From Litsea cubeba (taxonomy: Eukaryota > Streptophyta > Magnoliopsida > Laurales > Lauraceae): 64,000 nt of DNA. A program made the translations under genes and the position numbers. The stretch lies in NCBI GenBank assembly GCA_012931725.1, contig CM022953.1, positions 31,003,446-31,067,445 of the forward strand, written 5' to 3'. The notes under the pieces are model-generated. The model made no database searches. It had not been told where the DNA came from and saw only the letters and a list, made by a program, of their open reading frames with translations. Positions 57,480 to 64,000 of the stretch are shown piece by piece (the first letter of the stretch is position 1; every line of letters starts with the position of its first letter).

Positions 57480-58510
57480 AAAATCAGATTTTTCATTTTT
57501 GGATTCAAAATTGAGAAACTTTGATCCTCTCCCTTCTGGGCACTGGCGCTCACGGAAATCGTTGAGACCGTGTTCGGATCGGGGGTTGGGCCATTGTTTC
57601 TCTTCGATGAGTTCATTAAAGATCTAAAAAAAAAATTATATATATATATATAAAAAGGTATAAAAAAATTTTTTAGATTTCTCAATTTGGATTCAAAATT
57701 GAGAAACCTTGATCCGTTCCTATCGTTCATCGCGCTTGCAGAAATGTTGAGCCTGTTCGACTAAGGTTTTGGGCCATTGTTTCTCTTCGATGAGTTCATA
57801 AAAAAAAATAAAAAAAAATATAAAAAAAAGGACATAGACCACTAAGGTTAAACCAACTGTGTTCTTTGATCATGGTTGATTCAAAGAAAAGCCTTGTCCA
57901 GAGTGTGGAGACAGCTTGACTGTTCTAGGCAAGGGTCCTCCAAACGGGTTCATTAAGTAATCCTACCCTTACCTGGCGGCAATTCTATCAATCAAGATTT
58001 CATAAGACCGGGTTAGGAGGCCTATGTGTACTCTCTCGTCTTTTAAATAAATAAAAAAAAATAAATTTTTTAAAAAATATATATAAAAATTTTAAAATAA
58101 AAAATAAAAAATTTTTCAAAAAAAAATCTTAAAATAAAAAATATAATAAAAAATAATAGAAAATAAAAAAAATAAAAAAAAGATTTAAAAAAAAAATCTT
58201 CAAAATCTTCAAAAAAAAAAAAAAAAACTTCCGTCATTTTGGGTTTAGATTGGAGAAATCTTGGTCTTCTTCTTTCTGAGCACTGGCGCTCGCGGAAATC
58301 GCTGAGCCCGTGTTCATATTGGAGTGCCTTTTGCTCTCTTTGATAAACCCGATATTGACTTTTCAAAAAAAAAAAAAACTCGTCATCTTTAGATTCAGAT
58401 CCGAGAAATTATGGTTCATTTCTTTCTGAGCACTGGCGCTCGCGGAAATCGCTGAGCCCGTGTTCAGATCGGAATACCATCTGCTCTCTTTGATGAATCC
58501 AATCTTGACC
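57480..58510 (+). repeat. Leader repeats of E, four copies
   Basis: Four copies, near 57495-57615, 57675-57800, 58240-58350 and 58380-58500, of a unit with CACTGGCGCTCGCGGAAATC, GCTGAGCCCGTGTTC and CTCTTTGATGAATTC-like words. Copies 3 and 4 are nearly identical in the core; copy 2 is most degraded. Between them are AT-rich, low-complexity tracts (58040-58230). No coding frame is supported. Confidence 0.88.
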
Positions 58511-58906
58511 TTTCAAAACAGAGAATCTCATCTCATGGATGCGGTCTCAAAACATTTGTGTCTAGCGGTACTAGTACGCCCTTTCAGGGTCTACTCTATT
58601 GCGACCGGCATATCTGTAACTCCAACTTTATATTCTTCTTAACTCGAGCAAGCTCTGCTTCTCGATAAGTCGAATTTAAGTTCACAATTGCTTCTAGCAG
58701 TCACTGGGATGCCCATTCCGGGCTTACCATACCTGCGATCAGAACAATTGTACCTTCTATGGCATTTTGCCTTCCTCATATTGCCTGGGTCATCTACCTC
58801 GGGCAATTTGAAAAGACGAAACCATAGAACTTCCCATTTATGATCATTATATTCTTGTGATTACTAATGGATGTGGTCTTGTTTCAGAAATTTTCGAAAA
58901 CTAACA

Positions 58907-59930
58907 ATGGCAGCTTCACTAACCATTACTTTCGACGAAAACAAGCACCAACTCATGCTTCAACAGAAGCAAACCACGCGCACCTACAAGCGCCCCATCA
59001 GCTGCCGAAGTGTCAACTCCCTCGGCAACTCTCTGAACTCCGGGTCGACCTCGACTCCCCGGACTATCGTCTTTGGGACGCTGGGACCATTCCCACTTCC
59101 TGAGGAACAAACTGCTCCCTCCAAAAAGCAGAAACTCGCCTCTCAACGTGTCACTACCATGACACCAAAGGCGAGCACCAGAAGGCCTGAAGCCCGTGGC
59201 AGCCCCACGAAGCCTCAACCTGCAAACAACCAGGTCTACCCCAAGACTTGGTCCCCAAGACCTTCACCAAAACAGAGAAGGTCCCAAAACATCCACTAAG
59301 CCAGCATTCCTGGCCCCACTCAAGGAGAACCAGTTCTATCCTCTTGCCTACATGAAAGAGGAGAGACCCATCTCCGACTTGACTTCCAAGTCATCCCAGC
59401 ATGAGCCGGCTTGTTCCTACAAGCCCAAAATCAAATCATGCATCACAAGGCGTCCATAAGCACCTGCTAAGGCCTACAAACCTGCAGTTCGACCCTTCAT
59501 CTCTACAGGGGCCGAACTTCAAAAATTCAAAGCTTCGCTGCAACAGGCGAAGGACAGGGTTCGCATCTTGTCCTTGCCCAGCTGCAAAGAAGACAAGCTC
59601 GGCTGCTGCGCCCGAGGGAGCACATCCTTCATCGTCAAAGCCCAGTCAGAGCTGACCGAAGCTCAAATTGCTCGTCGTATACGCCGCCGCGCGTCAAACC
59701 GGCAAAAGAGACTAGAGAAGCAAAGGACCCAGCCTCCTACACTTCAAGTCTCTCCTAAATGGGTCAAAAAAGAAAGACCCAACCAAGTTGCTGCCGTCCA
59801 TATGGTTGGAAAAACCAGAACGCGCCAAAAATCAGCAACAAAAATCCATGTCCGACGTCCGATGACCCGCAGCGTCTCCAGGACAAGAAGACATTCAGAA
59901 GAATCCCCTGCTCCTTCAAGCAAAGGATAG
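58907..59930 (+). pseudogene. E ORF1: basic protein upstream of gag
   Basis: Starts at MAASLTITFDENKHQLML. The first frame ends at 59299. The frame with FLAPLKENQFYPLAYMKE, which carries on downstream, lies one shift away. An in-frame TAA at 59457 follows, then APAKAYKPAVRPFISTGAEL and a strongly basic stretch (IARRIRRRASNRQKRLEKQR) before TAG at 59928. Composition is rich in Pro, Ser, Arg and Lys. An extra ORF upstream of gag is a recognised trait of Ogre elements, with unknown function; nuclear or RNA binding is only a guess. Gag is in the same frame after two stops. Confidence 0.72.
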
Positions 59931-59966
59931 CAGAGTGATCCTTCCTCAAGCTCCTCTTAAAAAAGA

Positions 59967-61340
59967 ATGAGCCCCAGCTCAGTCACCAGGACAGTTTCTT
60001 CATTCGAATCACGAAGGATGAATGTCTTGGCTACAAATTCTGAGCCACCACCCCGCAATCCACCTCCAGAAGATGCGATCACCCGCATCCAGCAGTTGGA
60101 ACAGGGCCAGCAGATGATTGAAACTCTGATGGAAAACCTTCTCCTCGCCTTCCAAAATCAGGCGAACAATGAACCTCCTCCGAATCATCAAGACGACGAG
60201 GTAAATAGAGAAGAAAATGAGTCACGCGCCCTTACCAAAAAGGACGTAGACGGTATCCTCGCCAAAGCAAAAGAAGAGGATATACTCAAGGAGCATGGGA
60301 TCAAGCCACCATATCCCTTATGGATGGACTCGGTCCCGTTCCCCACCAAATTCAAACATCCTATTCTCCAAACATATACGGGGAAAGAATCAGCCAGACA
60401 GCACGTCATCCACTTCAAGATCCTGACGGGAGCTATTGCGGATCAAGATGCACTCAAGATTCGCCTCTTTGCAAGTACCCTAAAAGGTACGGCCTTCGAT
60501 TGGTACTACACTCTGCCGGAGGACTCAATCCAAAACTGGGCCATGCTAGAGACACGCTTCCTGACTCACTTCAAAGGTGAAGATCATCCCGCTACTATGG
60601 CTCATCTGTGCAGCCTAAAACAGGGGGAGAATGAGTCAACATATGACTTCATTCACAAGTGGAAAGCAATGGCATACAAATGCTCTGATGTATTGCCACA
60701 AGCGTCGCTAGTCGACATCTGCCGAAACAACATGAGAGCCAGAATCCGCTCCATGATCATCGGCAACAAATCAAAAAACCTGGGAGAACTCCTAGAAGCT
60801 TCCATGGAAGCTGAAACGGTGATTAAGGACCTCAACAGTCAGAAATCATCAAGAAAAGAGCCAACCGCCATTACGACCTCAAAACCAAAGAAGAAAGAGG
60901 TCCTCAATGTGCAGACCAAGTCAGCTCCTCAGCCACCAAAGAAAGCTGAAAACAAAGCTGTTGGTAAGAAACCTGAACTCTCTGATGCCTTCAAAGAACG
61001 AGTAGAGAAGAAATACCCGTTTGATGAAGATGTTGATGAAATCTTCGGGGCTCTTGTGGCAAACGGCAAGCTCACCTTGCCTGAACCAAAAAGACCGGGT
61101 GATGTTGGCAAAACCAGCGATCCTCGGTACTGTCCATACCACCAGATGATCTCGCATCCTCTCAATCAATGCTTCGTTGTGAGAGAGAAAATAAATGAGA
61201 TGTGGAAAAACGGAGTCATCACCTTTGACAAAAACTATGGGTCTGCAGTCCGTCAACATGGTGACATGTGGACAAACATCAAGATCACCGAAGAAGAAGA
61301 TCACTACTTCCTTCAAGGTGATAAACTCAATCGAAGCGTC
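59967..61340 (+). pseudogene. E gag
   Basis: Starts MSPSSVTRTVSSFESRR. A Gln/Glu-rich helix (ITRIQQLEQGQQMIETLMEN) leads to the Retrotrans_gag domain (YTGKESARQHVIHFKILTGA, STLKGTAFDWYYTLPEDSI, FLTHFKGEDHP). A Lys-rich linker and a knuckle-like CPYHQMISHPLNQC near residue 390 follow. The frame stays open to 61412, but after about 61325 the neighbouring frame (EELVPYPTPDGQPIWVHPDL) is the natural continuation, so a frameshift lies near there. Confidence 0.87.
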
Positions 61341-62346
61341 CGAGGAACTGGTTCCTTACCCGACACCAGACGGACAACCGATATGGGTACATCCCGATCT
61401 CCTGGAAGATGAAAATTGGGAGGTCGTGAAAACAAAGCCTACAGCTCAACAGCGAAGGCAGGCTAGGAAACATCTCCTCAAGCTCAAACGGCAAGAGAAG
61501 ACCCAGCCAAAACTAGAGGTCAAAGAAAAGACAGAGGCTTCCTCTACCGCTTCACTGGAGGTAACAAAAACATCCCTTCCAGAGACTTCAAAGGGGGTAA
61601 GGAAATTCACTCTCAGTGATTTCATGCCACCTCAATTTAAAGAAGCCATGCAGGAGGCATCATACTCTTGCAATTCAGTAGTTGGATTCTCCATTGATGG
61701 ATACGAATCCAGCGACACCGATGATGGATTCGAATCCAACCACACAGATGAGTGGGAGGAGTCCCGTGAAACAGGAGAATATCTCTCTGATGAAGAATGG
61801 GTTCCTGAGTCTCATCTTATGCCAGTAATCTGGTATAACCCCCTACAGCCACAAGGATCCTGGTCTGATGATGAGGAAGACCAAGAAGCTGTACAAGAAA
61901 ATGCTGCTGACCCAGCACCTCTCATTACTCCAGTGGAAATCAACAATGTTGAGCAACAAAGAGATGATGAAGAAGAAGATCCGGCTCCCATACCTGATCT
62001 TGAAGGATATGCAAGGATCTTGCAGCGACTCGCTCTAGAACAAGAGCAAGAACGCGTCAACGAGCCTCCTCGTAATCCAGAGCCTGAAGTCCCTGAAGAC
62101 CACCAGGTACATCCTCCCTTAACTCCTGAAAATGGAGAAAATTGCTGGATAGACGATCCTCTCACATCCGAGGATGAGTCTGACTCCGATCAGGCAACGT
62201 CTCCCGTCAGAGCTTCCTGTAATGTTATAATTCGGGATTATAGCTCTTCCAAAGCATCGTCTGATGAAAACACTTACACTCCGGCTTCGCAAACACAAAC
62301 TGCGAATGAATCCTTTGAAATGCTTATTCGGCGTCTCGTCGGGTAA
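61320..62346 (+). pseudogene. E gag-pro linker, acidic region
   Basis: Open frame continuing gag after a frameshift. It has a Lys/Gln-rich helix (QQRRQARKHLLKLKRQEKT), then a long acidic, Ser/Asp/Glu-rich stretch (SDTDDGFESNHTDEWEES, WSDDEEDQEAVQEN). No protease Asp-Ser-Gly is present. It ends at 62344-62346, exactly where the RT thumb begins one frame over, so the protease and the RT fingers and palm are deleted. Confidence 0.7.
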
Positions 62347-64000
62347 GTTCCTCGGATTCTTAGTTCGGAAAGCTGGAATAGAGCTTGACCCCATAAAAGT
62401 CAAAGCCATTCTAGAAATGCCCTCTCCAAGAACCTTGAGAGAACTCAAAGGGCTTCAAGGGAGATTGGCCTACATCAGACGGTTCATCTCCAATCTTTCG
62501 GGGAAATGCCGTCCATTCTCCCGGTTGACGAAAAAAGGTGTAAACTTTGTCTGGGATGCTGACTGTGAAGCTGCTTTCCAAGACATCAAGTCATACCTGA
62601 CAAAACCTCCAGTGTTAGCTGCTCCTACCACTGGAAAACCATTCATCTTGTACACAAGAGCCCTTGATCACTCTCTGGGAGCTCTGCTTGCGCAAGAAAA
62701 TGATCAAAGGAAAGAAGCTGCTCTATATTACCTCAGCCGCATGCTAGTAGGTGCAGAGCATCGCTACTCTCCAGTCGAAAAAGAATGTCTTGCAGTGATG
62801 TTCGCCGTACAAAAGCTGCGTCACTACTTGCTTTCCAATACAGTCTACCTGGTCTCGAGGGTCAACCTCTTGAAGGTCCTTGTCACAAAGGCAGGTTCTC
62901 TCAATGCTCGACTGGCAAAATGGTCCATCCTTCTGTCACAATTTGATATTAGGTATGTACCACAAAAAGCAATCAAAGGGCAAGCTCTAGCGGACTTCCT
63001 CGCAGAGCATCCATTGCCTAAAGATTCTCCACTCAGAGATGATCTCCCAGACGAACCAGTCTACAATGTGGAGACTTTCTCACAAAGTGCCTCCTGGGAC
63101 ATGTACTTTGACGGTGCTACCAGGACAAATGAAAAAAGACAGCTGATCTCGGGAGTTGGCATCCTCTTTGTTAGCCCCGACAAATACATGATTCCACACG
63201 CTTTCTCGCTACTGGAACCATGCACAAACAATGCAGCTGAATATCAAGCTCTGATCTTAGGATTGGAACTCGCCATCGAATCCGGTATCACCATGCTGGA
63301 AGTCTTTGGAGACTCTCAACTGATCGTCAACCAGATGAATCAGAAATTTGAAGTCAGGAAGCCAGATTTGTTGCCCTACTACAACAAGGCACAATCACTT
63401 CTGCAAAAGTTTGACATCTGTCACATCACCCACATTCGTAGAGGTGAAAACATACGTGCAGATGCCCTAGCCGGACTTGCCGCATCCATGGCAATCCAGG
63501 AAGGGGAAAACATGCAAATCACAATGTGCGAAAGCAGAATCCTTCCTCCTCTTAACACACACCAAGCAGTTGCTGAATGCCACCAAGTGGTCGGAAGTCG
63601 GATTTCAATCCTTCAAACTTCAATTGGCGACTGGAGGGATCCGTTCATTGATTACATTATGTTCGGAATCCTACCTGAAGATCCAAAAGAACGGGTAAGC
63701 ATCCAAAGGCGAACCCCAAGCTTCCATTTGGATATTCCTTCAAAAATCCTTTACAGGAAATCCTTCAACGGAGTACTTCTACGCTGCTTGTCACAACAAG
63801 AGGCTGAAGAAACACTCAAAGAAGTTCATGCTGGTCTTTGTGGAGCTCATCAGGCTGGACCTAAGCTCTATGATCAGATAAAAATGTTAGGATATTACTG
63901 GCCTACCATGGTAGCTGACGCAATGCAATTTGCTAAGCGCTGCCAACAAGGCCAAGTTCATGGAGATTACATTCACATGCCTCCAGAATGGCTGCATCCT
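62342..64000 (+). pseudogene. E RT thumb, RNase H, archaeal RNase H and integrase start
   Basis: Open to the window end (553 codons) without a stop. It starts at GKFLGFLVRKAGIELDP, the segment after the RT palm, then the thumb (LQGRLAYIRRFISNLSGKC), first RNase H (VEKECLAVMFAVQKLRHYLL), archaeal RNase H with all acidic residues (MYFDGATR, NNAAEYQALIL, VFGDSQLIV, NIRADALAGL), and the integrase zinc domain. There CQQC of copy D reads CQQG, losing a zinc ligand. The RT catalytic YxDD is missing, so E cannot copy itself. Confidence 0.9.

Overview
This is plant nuclear DNA, almost certainly from an angiosperm with a repeat-rich genome. Nearly the whole window is nested transposable elements: Ty3/gypsy elements of the Tat and chromovirus (Tekay/Del-like) types, Ty1/copia elements including one Sirevirus-like copy, a LINE, a hAT-like and a CACTA-like DNA transposon, solo LTRs and AT-rich satellite. 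I found no convincing host gene, tRNA, rRNA or CRISPR array. Almost every coding region carries stops or frameshifts.

Layout. 1-7949: minus-strand Tat-type gypsy element E1 (5' LTR at 7042-7949; 3' end beyond the window). 8141-9960: fold-back element, possible copia LTR, short duplications. 9968-14350: tandem repeats and satellite, split by a 1772-bp solo LTR with a TAATT target duplication. 14878-17003: 5'-truncated LINE with a 19-bp target duplication. 18029-23410: minus-strand copia A, with a hAT-like element inside its 3' LTR. 23410-28289: 5'-truncated plus-strand chromovirus B, fused head-to-head with copia A. 28290-31993: plus-strand copia G remnant, interrupted by a 3.1-kb solo LTR with an ATAGG target duplication. 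31994-34764: a second fragment of that LTR family, then a CACTA-type end.

34765-45260: Tat-type element E2 (minus). It is nearly complete and young, since its two LTR copies differ by one substitution and one indel over about 286 bases. It carries an antisense, intron-containing accessory gene with its own TATA box (35872-38310). 45261-51315: Sirevirus-like copia C (minus), inserted in the right LTR of E2 and fused at its 5' end to gypsy D. 51316-64000: two copies, D and E, of one Tat/Ogre-like family in tandem (plus), apparently sharing a single LTR. E has an extra basic ORF upstream of gag and has lost protease and the reverse transcriptase core.

In working elements, gag packages the RNA, protease cuts the polyprotein, RT and RNase H copy it, and integrase inserts it. 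None of the copies here looks fully autonomous. The most interesting features are the antisense accessory gene of E2, the minisatellites kept at the same place in E1 and E2, the two copia/gypsy chimeric junctions, and the D/E tandem. I did not find a clearly new biological system.
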